A DNA stretch of 64,000 nt from Elysia chlorotica (taxonomy: Eukaryota; Mollusca; Gastropoda; Plakobranchidae). Location: NCBI GenBank assembly GCA_003991915.1, contig RQTK01000002.1, positions 780,451-844,450 of the forward strand, read 5' to 3'. Positions 34,935 through 49,617 of the stretch are shown here, one piece after another. A model generated the notes under the pieces. The model ran no database searches and had not been told where the DNA came from. It was given only the letters and a program-made list of their open reading frames with translations. The first letter of the stretch is position 1. Each line of letters begins with the position of its first letter. The position numbers and the translations under genes are program-made.

Positions 34935-36587
34935 CAGAGACAGAATGAAAGAGAAACAGAGAGACAGAGAGACAGACAAACCGACAGACCTTGATAACTA
35001 TTGTGAAGATGCACTAAACCTTTATGGAGTTTATATATCGAGGTCTAATGCGAATAATATGATAACATCACCAAAGGAGATTACTTTATCCTATGCAAAA
35101 GAATAGTAACGGAGACAGACTGTGTCTAAACGTTGTCGAAGCATACATGGTACACACACTTTCTGCTATTTCTACTCTAACAGGTAACAGGCAAGCAATA
35201 TTGGAAAAAGTAACCTATGTCATGACGGTACACAAAACTGTTTCGGTACAGAACAAACAATGCATATGGGTAAAGATATTTGGATATTGTTGAGGCGACA
35301 TGAGTTTATAGAGTTAAAAGAGATGTGTACATTCGGGTTAAAAGAGATGTGTAAAATCATTATTCAAATAAATAAAAAGGTGAAAGAGACAATTGTAATC
35401 ATAACAAAGCGTGTTCGCATTTTTCCAACTTGACAGACAAAAGTTTTAATCTCGTTGGAAGGAAGTGAGAAAGTTGTTTGGACAAGAGGGTAATAATAAA
35501 GCGAATGCGTTGAATGAAGCTTCAATAAACAAACACTGATGTTAAGCCTATGATTCTGTTGTCTCGTTTGACGGCTGCTGCCAGGCACGTAGTTACATTT
35601 ACTATGACAATGTGATAGTCCTATGCTCTGCCTTCTCTATAATTATGTTCTACGAGAATTAATGTGTTTTTGTCTGGTCGAGATTTTTTCGGTGGCTAAT
35701 AATGGTCACCTAAATGTCAAAATACTGCACTGAAACAGTTTGTCATATATACTTTGCTTGTTTTTTTTTGTTTTTGTTTTTTTTGCCAGTATTTTTCTTA
35801 AAAGGAATATGTATACTAGCTATGTTTTTCTGAAAGTATGAGAATATGAGACTTATGAGGTTGGACAGAACTATCATTATCACTATCACTTTGATTGTTT
35901 TTCGTTTTTTCTTTGTTTTTTTTTGTTTGTTTTTTTTGTTGTTTTTTTGTCTTTTATTATGCAACGAAGTTCTGAAATGATATTATTTTTTCCTCATGTG
36001 AAGTACACACTTTCCTAAGCAAGTTGTTTTCGGCTGTCGGAAAATTAATGCAAATGAAAAATCATAACTCAATCAAACACAAGACATTATGCCCTCTCAA
36101 AAGTTCTGTATTTCAAAAGTTGCTAAAAGATACTGATACACACAGTCAACTATTCGATTAAAAAAATGTTTCACAAAAACACTTTGCCATTGCCTTTTGA
36201 TCTTTCTTCATTGCTCGTACTCTTTTACCACATCACGCCGGAGTTCAGAATAGGTCTACTTCAAACCAGACTGGAGTATTCTAACGGGCCATCTAACTAG
36301 AAAGCAGTTTATTTGTGACTCACTTATATGCCTCCACCAGACCTCTTGGGAGGAAAGGTGATACAGTTATGTAGCATTGCAACAAAGCCTTTGATCATCT
36401 ATGTTGTGACTGTCCTATCAACACTTTGTCGTTTTGTTGTTGTTGTTTTTTTTACAAACAGTTGTAAACACTCCATTTCATAAAAAAATTATGTTTAAGA
36501 AATCGGTGAGTGGGTATACAATTATGCTCCATGAGAAAGAAAAGGAAGTTTTAAAGTCCACGATCGTTGCCATGTCATCAAAAACAT

Positions 36588-36800
<213 letters not shown>

Positions 36801-36829
36801 TTGCCCAAAGTGCAACCTTTGACTACCGA

Positions 36830-37400
36830 GCCGACCATGAAATTTGTAATGGATTCATGTCATCGCAATATGCAGTTACACTCTAGACCGGGAGATCTTC
36901 AGGTTGGCTGTCAGACAGAGCCCATCACGTTATCACACTATCAGAACTCAGAGATCATGGCGGCGCCAAGTCGTGCAGGCCAGCCAGGCACTGGGGGTTC
37001 TGGGGGCGACACCCCTGGAGCTGCTGCTGCATGCTTAAGATATATACAACCCCAGATCCTTTTTTCCTTCTTCAGATTATTCCACCGATTTTATTTTGTA
37101 AAAAAGACCCACAAAATTAAAAAAAAAAAAAACACCGTAAAGGCTAACGCGTTTTATTGTTCCGCGGAGACGTTCAGTTTTTCAAAGCCCGTTAGATCAT
37201 TGTTAAGACTGGTTTAAACAGGGAATGGTGTAGCTCGGGCATTCAGCTAGCTAGGGCCGGTCTGTGATGTTCCCGCGAACACCACGACCAGGCGATGTAA
37301 TTACTCGGGCCGACTTTTGAACATCGTGTGAATTAATTATCGTCGCATGCATATCCCCCCAAATGCGCCTGGCTGCATGAGAAAGAAAAAATAAAAACTT
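36830..37400. promoter_or_regulatory. GC-richer island, candidate regulatory sequence
   Basis: The stretch has an ATGGCGGC (YY1-like) motif at 36958, a TTCCCGCG (E2F-like) motif near 37271, and homeodomain/POU-like TAATTA and ATGCATAT near 37330-37350. It shows no coding signature. It lies in intron 1 of the gene model. Regulatory function is inference only. Confidence 0.25.
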
Positions 37401-39178
37401 TGGATTGCAAACTTGAAATGCTGAAAGGGGGAGCAGGGAGGGGGAAAGTGTGCATTAATAAGGCCTGTAGGGTTGTATTTTAATCGGCCTGTCATGTGGG
37501 TAAAGAGTGGACCCGACTGAACCCAAGATAAAATGTATCAGAGTGTGTTAATAGGGTCGCAAGATTCACGCGCCGGCTACACGATACCTTATGCATGCAA
37601 GTGGGGGATAGAACCATGTACATGTACTGGGATTCCTCATGCAAACAGCGCCGTCGCCAGTCGCAGCCGGCCATAAACAACTCTCATTCTCATGCCTTAA
37701 TCTTCAGGTCTCCTACAAAATTAATCTCCCCCCCCCCCTTTCTTGTTTTGTTTCTCTACTCCAATTTTCCTTAGTTTATCTCACCAAATAACACCAGTCA
37801 AGGCCATATACATGTATCTCTAGTAGTAAGCTTGTTGGTTTGTCTGTTAACCTTGTTTGTATTAAATATTGAAACCGTATCGCTTTTGTTTCGTTGTATT
37901 TTTAAAAGATGTAGCCTCGTTAACCTTTTTTAAAACATCAGTGCAAGTATTTTCGCCTAACGTTAAAATGTGTGTCCCTTAATCTCCAGGAATTTCTCTT
38001 GACAATGTTGATGATCCACTCACTATTTTTGAAGTTCTGTTCTTAATCTAAACCATGCGAGGTTGAAGGTTTCATTCTTAGTATGAGTCATACAGAAAAA
38101 ATTACAAAAAGTGTCACACAGCGATAAAACCCGACTGAAACTTTGATAAAAGTTGTTGAATTGGCATATTTATCATGACAGCGTTTTAAAGTCAGAGCTG
38201 AACCAAGCAAAGCTCAATCTTTCCTTTGTCCATAGTTGTTTGAAGATACTTTTCACTAAGAGTAAAGTCTTTCGGTTGAAAGTTCAACGCCTCAGGTTAT
38301 TTTTTATCGTGTAAGTTCAAAATGCGATATTGACAAATGGTCTAAACGTAGGTCTCCTAAATGTATCTATTTATTGATCAATAATTATATTCCATTGCGT
38401 TGTGGTCTGCATTTTAGAGGAATGGAGCCTAAGAAGAACAAACAAATGATTTTGTAATTTTCCACACACACCTTATTTTAAAGAAAAATGTGATATTCTA
38501 ATTCATATCTAGTCTACACCATCGTAGCAGAAAAAAGGTGGTCCCAATGCGAGAGAGCGATACTAAAATATAAAGCTCAATAATAATCAGAGCAACATGC
38601 ACAGGGAGAACTGTATTATGACTTGAATTGTCTTCAGTTCAATATTATTATTATTTGAATTGGTCTTCGATACTTTAAGAACCTCGTAAGTCCCTCAAAG
38701 AATGTACACGTGTTGCATTGCACATGTACGAGATCAGAAATTTCAAGAATGACTGCGACGTAGAGAATAATTATGACCAACAATTCAAGGCAATAAGCTG
38801 AAAATAAGGTTTCGGATTTGGGAGAAAAAGTAAAGAAACTGATAAGAAACTACCGTAAGAAAAGATAAGAGAGAAAAACACGCAAATAACAGAAGCAAAC
38901 ACGAAGAATGATTAGATTCACAAATAAGTATCGTGAATGTAGGTAAAGGGTGACGGGCAATGTGGTAAGCAGTTGTGAATGAAACGAAGAGAGAATCTGG
39001 ATTCAGCACAGCTACATGTTTTTGATTCATGCACATATTATAGCACTGCATCTTTCAAAAATTCAAATCAAGTTTTTGGATAGACTCCAGCACGGCTAAT
39101 CGATAAGAAGCGAACATCATCCTGGAGTTACAACCTAATCTTCACGATTCCGGATTGTTACATTTTGGCAGCTTGATA

Positions 39179-39214
39179 CCCCCCCCCCCCCCAAAAAAAA
39201 AAAAAAAAAAAAAA
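39179..39214. repeat. C14A22 homopolymer pair
   Basis: A C run followed by an A run and AAAG-rich sequence to 39256. Confidence 0.95.
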
Positions 39215-40718
39215 AGAAAAAGAAAAAAAAGAAAAAGAAAAGAAAGAAAGAAAAAAAATCCAAACACGTTCTGATAAACAAATTATTTTACTTTTAGAAA
39301 AGTACAAAAATTTTACAAAGCAATGTAAAAGAAATTTTTTTCAACAACAAAAAAAGGAAAAAAAAAAAAACATTGCCTGACAGTTTGAGGAGTTTAGACT
39401 TATCGTGTAAGCTATGAAATACAAGGGCTCTTTGTATATCTTAATCATTGTTACGATTCATGTCTAGATTGGGTGCCTTTAGTAACACCAAACTTAGAAG
39501 AATTCTCTTCGTGAAGAAAACTAATAACACAAAAAGAAAAAGAAAAATAAAGACAATAAATTTATCGGGAAACTGAAATGAATCAGTGAAGAGCTTGAAA
39601 AGAAACACAGTGAGACAGAGGTACATTGTACAATTATTGGTTTCTTTTCTGTTTTTTCCCCTTCCTTTTTTATACCGATTATAATTTCGGATCACGGTGT
39701 CGGTTAATATTCTTTCAGAAATCACGAGTTTCCGGATGACTCAGCAGCCACAAAGGCAGCTTTACATTACTACATTGATGTTCAGAATGTTGGACGTAAC
39801 GTCAAGGCAGAATCGGATTCAGAGATATATATATACCTGCACTCAAATCACAGCCTCGACCTACGTTTGATATTACAATATTGTTTTGGACAACTGCTCG
39901 CGTTTTGTTGAGACCCGAGGGTCGCAGTTTGCGAAGTGTGAGCCCTTTCAACGTTGTAGTGTCTAAACATGGAGGGTTCGCCATTTCATGTAAGAGTCGA
40001 AATAATAATGGCTATTGTTGTAACTAGCTAACGCTGCATATACACAGTTATACACTCGCCATGCAAGCTTTCTGATAAGACAGATCTAAGGTCTACACAA
40101 CACCCTATGTTTGTTGGTGTTCCCCGTGTGTTAGCCAGCTGTTCCCTGGGTTATAGCACTTAGCTTCGTGGTAAAAATAGAAATATAAAAAGATAGATAA
40201 ACACAAACACAGATCTGGATAGTTTTGTAGAAAGAATGGAAGGAGAGCTACAGATCGCACGAGTGAAATTTTGGTGAATAAAATAAGTGACCCACAGAGA
40301 TGGATAGATACCTTAGCAAGACGGCGCAAAGGGTTTAGGGTTTAAGAAAATATGGAGGAAAAAAAGACCGTAGGATATAAAGTAGAGTAAAAGATGAAGA
40401 CAAGAAGATTAAGCTCTGAGAGGTAGAGAGTGAGACTGGGAGAGAAAGAGAGAGCAAGAGGAAGAGAAAGACACAGAGAGAGAGGAGAGAGAAAAGGAAG
40501 GAAGGAAGGACACGAAAGGACGAGCATGGGGTGCAAAAATCATAAAAAATTGACTGAAAAAAAACGAGTGTAAGGAGAATCCAGAGAAGCTGTACAAAGA
40601 AAAAAAAAAAGATAATATACACGTATCCCAAAGTTCTGAGGGCAAACTACAATACATGTAATGCGAATTTGTAGACGAGGCCAAACAGCCTCATAAGAGA
40701 GTTGTTAAGCGTAATCAA

Positions 40719-41040
40719 GTGACATTTGGAGATGCTTTGTTTCCTCCGCTGGCAGCGCTTCTAAGACTATACACACACTCGGTCTGGCAGTCTGCGATGC
40801 TCAGTGATGCTCACTGGGGGCTCGACTGCTCTCGCCTAGAGGCACCGGGGGGAACAGCCGCCAGGCTCTCGCCGTCACCATCTGTTGAGCTGGTGAGCGA
40901 GCGGCTGAGGCCACACCTGGAGGTCTACCAGTGTACCTAACCAGGGTGAAAGGCCGGGGGTTTCTGACGCGACAACGCCTTCCTTCACACTGGGGTTAAC
41001 GGGTACGCCATAAACGCCGGGTGCTCATCACATTAAAGTA
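40719..41040. promoter_or_regulatory. GC-richer island in intron 1
   Basis: High GC against an AT-rich background, with an open but unrecognised plus-strand frame (40719-40940). It could be a regulatory island or an unrecognised exon; nothing decides between them. Confidence 0.2.
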
Positions 41041-42951
41041 AGTGTCTGATGCCTGCAAGGTCCTAACGTATATATTGTATCCATGCACTGCAGGTAAAAA
41101 TAGCTGTTCTTATCAAGAAAAGGCCGGAAAACGATGGGGTTTTTTAATTACATAAATCGTTGCTGTTTCCTTTTTTCGTTCCCTTGTCAGGAACTAATCT
41201 CAACATTCTCTTATCTATTCTTTAACGTTGAAAATAAAGTCGAAACGCTTCGTGCCTGCGAACAAAGTAATCTATTCTCACACGAGGGCGATTCTGTCTT
41301 TATAAACTCTAAATCTCAGCGAACACTTCAAATGTCTTCATAATACGCTATTTGAAGTTGATATTGTGTTATAAACGAGGCTTTATAAAGTTTAGGCCAA
41401 GTCACCGAATTTATCATAGGGAATACATTTCGCATGATTACTTTTTGTGTAGCCTACTCAGCTTTCATAGTGATAAAATAAGCTGATCCAATTGCCTCTA
41501 TTAGTTATATAATACAGTTCACTTTGACTCGACTCTAAGTGCAGAATGTTTGTTAACTTCGGTAACATTGCTTGGTTGTTGCTGTTGTTTTTTTTTTGTG
41601 CATCCTCGGTTATAACGCAAAACAACAAAATCTAAAAACTTTAGTAACTCTTTATCCTACTTTCTACAGTCATAAATTTAACCGTTTATGTTATGAATTT
41701 TTTTACTGCACCAACGATTAGAATATAAATCATGTGTTGTGTTTGGTACAAGTTTCATTGTGTATCAACTATCCCTGATTATGTGACAACTTATCTTGAT
41801 TTTACAAGCTCTCAGGCGTGGCTTAAGACCTCTTGACCCGAATTACAACAACACTCGTTAATCAGTTTGGAAACACAGTCACTATAGCAGTTGCCTCTGG
41901 GGAAAAATCGCCGACTGTTGATATTTAAGCGCTGTCCTGGTACACAGTATCCCTTTATTAATCATTTTGCTTTCGTTAATCTTATACCGTTATGTTCGAA
42001 ATAGTTTTATCTGTCTTGATTTGATAAAAACTGTAGGTTTTATTTTTATAAAAAGATACTGCCTAAAGGAGATCTTTTACAATTAATATTTTGTTTTTAC
42101 TTGGTCGAGAAGACATTGTTTATTTTACGACATATAGTTATATGTTCCTCTCTCTCTATTTCTTTCTTTCTTTCTCTCTCTCTCTCCATCTCTCTTTCTC
42201 GCTCTCAGACACTTGGCCAGACAGAAAGGCAGACAGGCAGTAAGTCAGTCACATATAGTCAGAGACAGAAGGGCGTTTAAAGGTTAGCCAGCAGAAAGAC
42301 ATAGACAGATAGACAGAAAGTTGTTGGACCGAGACATACAGAACGATAGGGAGAAAGAACAACAGAGATGAGTGAAGGAAAAGTGAATGGTCACAATGTG
42401 CAAAGATTTATTGCATATTGCTGGTGGAAAACATAGCACACTCCTCATAACACGATGATGAAAGTTGCTCTGTCAAGTAGTTGTGTACTACTGTCCAGGC
42501 AGTAATGGATGCTTTGAGGACTAATATGTGTACATAGCTCAAAACACCAAGGGAGGACTTTATCTTAAAGATGCTAGCCTAAGCTTAATATTTAAAGCAA
42601 ATTTGTTCACTTATTGTTATACCTTTTCGGCTATATAATTATGCAGTTTTCGTTCGATTAGTAATGGATGCTCTGTGGCTGACTCGCATAGTTGTGTGTG
42701 TTGTTTATTAACGCAATAAGACTACTGGAACATTAACATTGAAAAACAGTTCAAGACAGAAAGGTTTACTTATATTTAACTGGGATTCATCTCTTATTGT
42801 TATTATTACCCTCTGAAGGACCTATCTATATATCTACATTATTATTGTGAATATAACGAAAAGAGAACGTATGAGATTGAGAAGATTGTGAGCTAGAAGA
42901 GTCATGGCGCGCGAATCTTGGTGGTCTTAGATAAAGATAGAGTGTGTGTGT

Positions 42952-42971
42952 GGGGGGGGGGGGGGGGGGGG
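42952..42971. repeat. G20 homopolymer
   Basis: Run of 20 G after a (GT)n tract. Confidence 0.95.
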
Positions 42972-43082
42972 TGCGCCGGGAGAGCGCAGAAAACAATGTG
43001 TGAGCTAAGACTGTTACAGGACGTTCTGTTTCCAAACTATGTGACTCCATATTATTTATTTGGAAAAAAAAAGCTCGTATAC

Positions 43083-43085
<3 letters not shown>

Positions 43086-43155
<70 letters not shown>

Positions 43156-43164
43156 TGTGTGTGT
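43086..43164. repeat. (GA)n then (GT)n
   Basis: About 34 GA units then a short GT run, 1.1 kb from the candidate first FGF exon. Confidence 0.97.
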
Positions 43165-44227
43165 GATGTGTGAAAAATCGAGACACAAACAGAACAGAAA
43201 ACGAACACGCTTACCCAACAAAGTTAAATTCGAAAAGAGAAAACCCCATTTCGACCAATTTTAAGGGTGTCGGTTAGAGGTTGTAGAACCGCATGTCAGA
43301 CAGTGCATTTGTTTTTTCTTGTTGTTGTTTTGTTGTTTTTTTTAAAAATATTTTTACAGAATTAATTCTACAGTAAAAAAATTATTTTCAAATCAGTGCA
43401 ACCTTTTTGCTATAAAAAAATATTACATCTTACGCATAATCCGCATTGGTCACAATTTGAATGGTGTATCCTGTTATTGTTGTTGTTGTGGTGGTTGTCG
43501 TAGTTGTTGTTGTTGCTTTATTAATGTTGTTAATGTTGTTTGTGTTATTTGTAGTGTTGTTGTTGTTGTTGTTGTTCTTGTTTATTCTTGCGTTTATTTT
43601 TGCCTTTTTCAATTCCCCCCAAAATGGAACAACTTTTTCTCAATACGACATTGCCATGAAAACAAATGTCGCTGTGTTACATATTTACATTCCAAGGATG
43701 TCTCATTACTGTTTATTTGCTGAGCACTAGTAAAACGTGACCTGGTTTCACCACTACCACCACTAGAAGAGACAACCTGGGTGGCCTTACTCGCTGTGGA
43801 GGTTTAAGTTTTACAAACTACCACAAAAGTTCGTCAGTTTAAAAAAAAATGCCTGAGGAACGTTCAGTCACAAAACCATATTCATAAGCAATAAATTACT
43901 GGGGTCAGACCAGTAAATCTGTGAGAAGATGCGACGCCTAAAACACCAGGAGACGCTTTGCTTAGTCACCCCATTTACATTCTCTGACTATCTCACCTTT
44001 GTTCCTTCACTGGGGAGACGGTCCACTTCACAGAAGCGACTTAGTACCTTGCTACTTTTCTTAGTCAAAGAGTATCTATATGTCTTTTAGTCCTTCAAAA
44101 TAGCTTATAGCTTTATTTTGTTCACCTTAAGTCAGCAGAATTGGTACAATGTGTATCAAAAGTAATCACTTTGAAAATATGAAGAGAGGAAAATCAGGGA
44201 AGAGGAACGATGGTTTTATAGACTTAC

Positions 44228-44310
44228 AGTAAAGATAAGAAAAATGACGCGCGGTTAGTTATGAGGCGATGCAGTGATATTGAAGTATAGATATCCCACG
44301 TTAGGGTCAT
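44228..44310 (-). CDS. FGF: FGF candidate first coding exon (start codon)
   Basis: The exon ends at a strong donor, ACT|GTAAGT (intron starts at 44227), two bases into a Leu codon, which is exactly the phase the signal-peptide exon needs. From the ATG at 44308-44310 it reads MTLTWDIYTS and ends ASFFLSL. Joined to the next exon, it extends the hydrophobic core to about 22 residues. In-frame ATGs also occur further upstream (for example 44386-44388), so the true start could lie earlier in this exon. No homology can be claimed for the first 20 residues. A competing start exon at 48896-48898 uses a weak donor. The real first exon could also be outside the window. Confidence 0.45.
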
Positions 44311-45794
44311 GCTACCAGAAAAATGACGGAAATAAAACATCTTCCTTATTAGGTTCTTTTTAACAAAACCTGAATAGAGGGTTTTCATACTGAACTTCAA
44401 TACTGCGGCTAAAAAAGTGCTGAATACCAACCCCCAATTTTTTTTTTAGAAAGTCGGGACCGCGGCAAATGCGGGTAGGAAGCAAGTATCTGTAAATCTA
44501 GGCCATTGAATGCATACAAAAAAATGATGCGAGATCAAATAACTAAAGCAAACATTTCATTAGGATGAGCTTTCAATTCCCTCTGAGCGGAAAGGTAGAA
44601 TGGGACGACTGTGGCTTGGTTTATCTAGTGTGGTGAATGGGTAGGCTGGACTACAAGATTTTTTTAAAGAAAGTCACTCAATGAAGGGAGGCAAAACGCG
44701 AGTAATTCACGAATAGAGGGCCCCGGAGGACATAAAAAGTAAAGGATGATACGGTTTTGAGAGGATGAGAGCGGAGGTAGGGCCTAACCTCTGGGCGGTG
44801 TAATTGGTACTGTGCGACAGGCAGAGGTTGTGGTAGAGATGCCAAACTTGGACCAAAAAGAACGTTTTTGTATGGACTTGTTTTAAAGCTCTTTTGGTTA
44901 AATAATGTCCTTTTGGATAGCAGGTTAGGTTGGCAGTAGGTTGTAATGGTAGGTTAACCCTTGAGAGGTACTGGTAGCCCCTGTAGAGTGGCAAGCCAAA
45001 CTGATCTGAATCGCAGTCGCCAGTCGCCTCCTCCAACGCGGCTCATTGGATCAAGCCCCAACACCACTGGACTACTGGACTAGTGGTCCGGCTAGGCCCT
45101 CCCCTACAGGACCATACAGCGCCCGAGCCGAGAGGTTTCCACTTAGAGCCACGACAATGTGGACAATATGGGGAACAATGGTGAAGGACGGACGCGAACA
45201 AGGCTCTTTGCCTCTTTCCTGTATACATTTATGAAAGAGCAATAACAAATTTGGTTTGTCTGAAAAGCGCCCGGAAAGACAGGCGAAAGGGGCAAAAAAC
45301 TATTTTGCTACCGAGCAAAACGAGCAAATTTAGAATGAAAACTTCTTGATGAGGCAGGGTGAGGGTAATTATGAGAACCTTTATATTGAGGAAAATTTGT
45401 TTTAAAAGGAAAAAGAGGAAAATATTGTCATGTGGGTGGCACTGGCGTTCTTCATTCAGAGTTCGAGAGAGATGGAGAGAAAAAGAGAGAGAGAGGAGAA
45501 GAGGGGCGAGTGAAAGAGGGAGAGAGAGAGGAGAAGAGAGGTAGAGAGAAAGAAAGGGAGTCAGAAAGAAGGAAACTTACTAGAGACAGTAAATTCTCTA
45601 TCTAGTAAACCTGTGGTTTGATACACGGAGAATGACCTGTGAATATTCCAAGCCTCGCACGGCGGAGATAAATATTTGACTTCCGGTCAAGAAGATGGGC
45701 CTGCCTGGTTAGTTTAGGGCCGGGAGATTGTTGACCTGGGGTAGGCCGGCTCTCTCGCTGAGTCTGCTGTCTACCTTTAGGTATATGAAGTTGG

Positions 45795-45880
45795 GTTGGA
45801 TGAGTTAGTTGCTAAACGCCCAAAGTCAGCTCTATTTGGGCTACATTGTGGATGGAGACTAACATTAACGTTCGACAATT
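45795..45880 (-). mobile_element. Decayed fragment of the same SINE-like 3' region
   Basis: The plus strand reads GTTGGATGAGTTAGTTGCTAAACGCCCAAAGTCAGC...GGGCTACATTGTGGATGG (shown with gaps). This parallels GTTGAGTTGGTTTAACGTCC, then CATCAGCAC, then GGCTATATTGTxGACGG of the other copies. Weak but colinear. Confidence 0.35.
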
Positions 45881-46659
45881 TTACGTGCTGCATGTGCAGG
45901 GAGACCTTCATAATGACACAGCCTGAAAATATCAAAAGCACTCAGACATATACATACACATACACACATATGCCGCATAAAATAATGGGCGTCTATAGGC
46001 AGTATAGGGTCCCTGAGAGCAGCTCTGGGTTTGGGTAAACTTTAAATCCGCAGTGGGAAACACGTAGATCCACAGTCCAACACACGCTCACCCATTCATT
46101 GTCTGCGTTCGGTTCCTGGCAGATATATATTATTTGACCAGTCCTATTGACATACGTCTCAGACAGTTCGGCCAATACCGTCTGTGCTCCTCGGTTTCCT
46201 GTCTAGTCCTCCCAGAATGTGAGTGGGACAATGGAGGTTCATAGAACAATAGACTCACAGCTGCAGCCGGCTTCAATGGATCTGGAAATCTCAATGGTTT
46301 AAGCTTGCAGTCAATCAGAAAAGCCGTTAAATAGTGCTAGAGTCCTCAATGGGTTTAACATAACCATGCACGCACAAGGCTAAGCCGTGCCCTTGATAGA
46401 AACGGACTGAAGTCTAGATCTATATTAAGTTAGGCCTATGCGCATATATATGCAAGCATTTGACTGTTTTGATGCGCTGGAAGATTGCAAAAACAGATCC
46501 TGCTTGTCTCGATACTAGACTTTAATAAAAGTCAAGAGGGGGCGGGGGAGGGAGAAAAAAAGAATAAGTTTGTGTAACGCTGGAGAGTAAGTAACGAAAA
46601 GGAGCGGTTGGTAGGTGTGAGGTGCAGGGAGAGAAGGAGACTAGTAGAGAGAAAGAAAC

Positions 46660-46670
<11 letters not shown>

Positions 46671-46729
<59 letters not shown>
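46671..46729. repeat. (GA)n microsatellite
   Basis: About 29 GA units. Confidence 0.97.
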
Positions 46730-46731
<2 letters not shown>

Positions 46732-49553
46732 CTTGGTTCAGACAGACTGACCCGCCGATGGAAAGATCGGCAGAAATAGAATAAAGTTAGTGAACAAAGT
46801 TAGTCGATATTACGTGGTTTAAAAAAAAGGAGGATTAAAATTCAAGAGAAAGCTCGAAACGTAAAATTTGAGAAGTGAAATATTCATTCATTGCAAGCTG
46901 AAAGGTATGGCTGCACTCGCAGGGCAAACCTAGTGTAGCGAAAAGAAAATTTTTAAAGGATTACAAATAAAAAAAGCAACAGAAAAAAGCGTTGAGTTGC
47001 ATGGGAATGTAGATGTATATGATTTATTTGAAGGGTGCGTTAGGGTATCGGGGCATAATAGGCGCCAGTCTGGTGGATGGCTGAAAGCAAGAGAAGTGCA
47101 TATTATCGAGACGTCATAATGAATGGGCTTCGGATTCGGAAGCACCGGAGATTTGTAGATCCTAGGCTAATTTAGGGAGTGGGGAGTAGGGGTGTAGGGG
47201 ACTGTTAGTGCCGGGGAGAGTAGAGGTCTTGTGAATGCGACGACAATAGTGAAAACGAGGACAATAGGGGCCGTAAGCACAACGTCACGGTAGCGTACGA
47301 CTTGTCGTAAGCCTTCCTATTCGTATAGTCTTTATTCTTACGATTAGTTAGTTTTGTAAGCTACGTGGAGGTTTTGCATGTCATTACGTCCCTAGGTAAG
47401 GAAATCTGCATGGGCGTCCAATCATATCTCTATCTTAGACATACGGAGCCAATGAAACCCGAAGTCTGAGAGTCGCCATTATGTTATAATTATGCTGTCG
47501 TCTTATGGATCGTAAACCTGTACAATATGTCGTTTCGATCTCAGCCTGGCTTCCTTTCTGAGGCGGCCAAACGTAACGCTAGCAGGCACCTGGTATTCAG
47601 CATGTAACTTATAATGAGAGAATGTGCTGCAACAACATTGCCTCGATTCATTTATGTTAATTTTATCAACACGAATGAAAGGGGCATAATGATAAACTTG
47701 AATGAGTGGAATACGAAAAGAGAAGCCGAAAAGCTGTGAGGAGTGGGGTTCTCTGTTCTGGTTTTATTTTTATTTTTATTTATTTACTTTTTTCTTGGAA
47801 GGGGGGGGGGGCCTTTTGATGTAAGGAGGAAAAGATGATGGGTAAAAACGAAGACCCCCGTATCTCAGTCCCATTCCTTTTTTTTTCATAAAAGAATGAG
47901 AAAACGATGGTGACAGCGACTAAAATAATATACACACCCCACCACGCCAAGGATATTTACACAAACATGTCGCTCAGTCGTGCAGTCTCACACTAAGTCT
48001 TACTACGTCTAAATCTTATCCAGTTAGAAAGAGTCTTCCTAAAACCTCACGAAATATTATGAATGAAGCAAGCGCACTTTCTTTTTTGAAGTATATATAG
48101 ACTTAACAGCGCAAAGGTAGCTTGGCTCGATCTGCTAAACCTAAACTGCAGCTAAACAAGAGAATCGCCATCTGTGTGTAAGTGTGTTTGCTTGTTTGTT
48201 TGTTTTTTGTCGGAGACACGTCTGGTGATGTCATTGTGTCCACACCAAGTCTACTTCTTACTGGATTGAGTCACTTTAAGATCTCACATTCCTATTATTA
48301 TTGATTTTTTTCTTTCTTTTTTTTTTTTTTTTTTTTGGGAGTGGGTGTGGGTGTGGGGGGTCCTTTGAACTTGAAATACATTTTTCTCACTGAACATTTT
48401 TCGTCAGTGAAAAAGATTTGATTGGCGAGAGAGTCAGGTAAATGTATTAACACACAATTCTCAACCCCATAACCTAAATCCTCACAAGAGCGGATAGAAT
48501 ATATCCAGTGTAAAAGCTGTCAAAACATGAATCGGAAAATCCCCCAAAAGTTACAAGAGCTTTTTAAGTTAAGTTTAGACGTGAGCATCATGTTGTTGTT
48601 TTTTTTTTCCTCGTGAAAACAAGTTTATCTTTCCAACCTCGCCTTTATCACCAGGTAAACTCACTACAACATTCTGCAGTCTCGCATATATTCAATTTCA
48701 AACTTTCCGACACACGAAACAAAAATATACATTTTAAGCAACATTTTTAGCGGGCCATCTTCATCAGGTACATGAACTCTTGCGATGTCTTCAACGTGCC
48801 ATCAAAATATTGGAATCTAAAGTGGTGCAGACGGTATGATTATGTAAGCAAAAAGTTTCAAGGTTTGTACTTACAAACCGAATGTTTATTTTCTTCATTT
48901 TAAAGTAAACCCAAAACCCTATAGTGTTCTGGAAAGAGGTTTCCCAGCCTACATTTTAACACGCTTGTCATTCGAAACGCTTAATGGGAAACGTGTCTCA
49001 GTTTATCGCTCTTTGTAGAGTTGGAGCTAAGACAAAAAAAATGAATATCTACGCATCTAGTTTTATAACCCTCTGCCTATTCATTGCTTCCATTTAAACA
49101 TCTTTCTCTGAATAAAACCTATTAACTATGAATATCACCCAAGATTTAATCACATGGTATCTAATCATATGCTTCGGTTCTTGGTGCTTTCCTTTCGAAA
49201 CGTGAATTATGGTCCTTAAGAAAACTTTAACAAATGAAAAAGAAATAAAGAAGAGTTATATTGCACAATATTATTGCCACAACTATCAGTCTTGAATTAT
49301 TTAAGGCTTGGATATTATCATTAAAACCAACTTGGCTAAACCTTTGCTCAAAATGTCTAGATACATACAGACACTATAATTATATAGAGGTCATTTTCAG
49401 GGAATAACATTATTGCACGATACTTTGTTGTTGCTGTCTATCTTTTTTTTATTTTCAAGGAAAACGTGTATTTGTAATTTAACACGCCATTTCAAAGGAA
49501 CGCTATTCATGATGATTAATGTTAATTTTTGGGGTTATTTTTGTTTGTTTCTT

Positions 49554-49617
49554 TGTTGTTGTTGTTGCTGCTGCTGCTGTTGTTGTTTTTGTTGTTGTTG
49601 TTGTTGTTGTTGTTGTT
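49554..49617. repeat. (TTG)n with internal (CTG)4
   Basis: TTG units interrupted by four CTG units and one T-rich break. Confidence 0.95.

Noticed and set aside
48882-48898. Alternative FGF start MKKINIR
   Set aside because: It fits the phase only with a weak GTTTGT donor. The adjacent strong GTAAGT donor gives the wrong phase. Kept as a fallback to 44228-44310.
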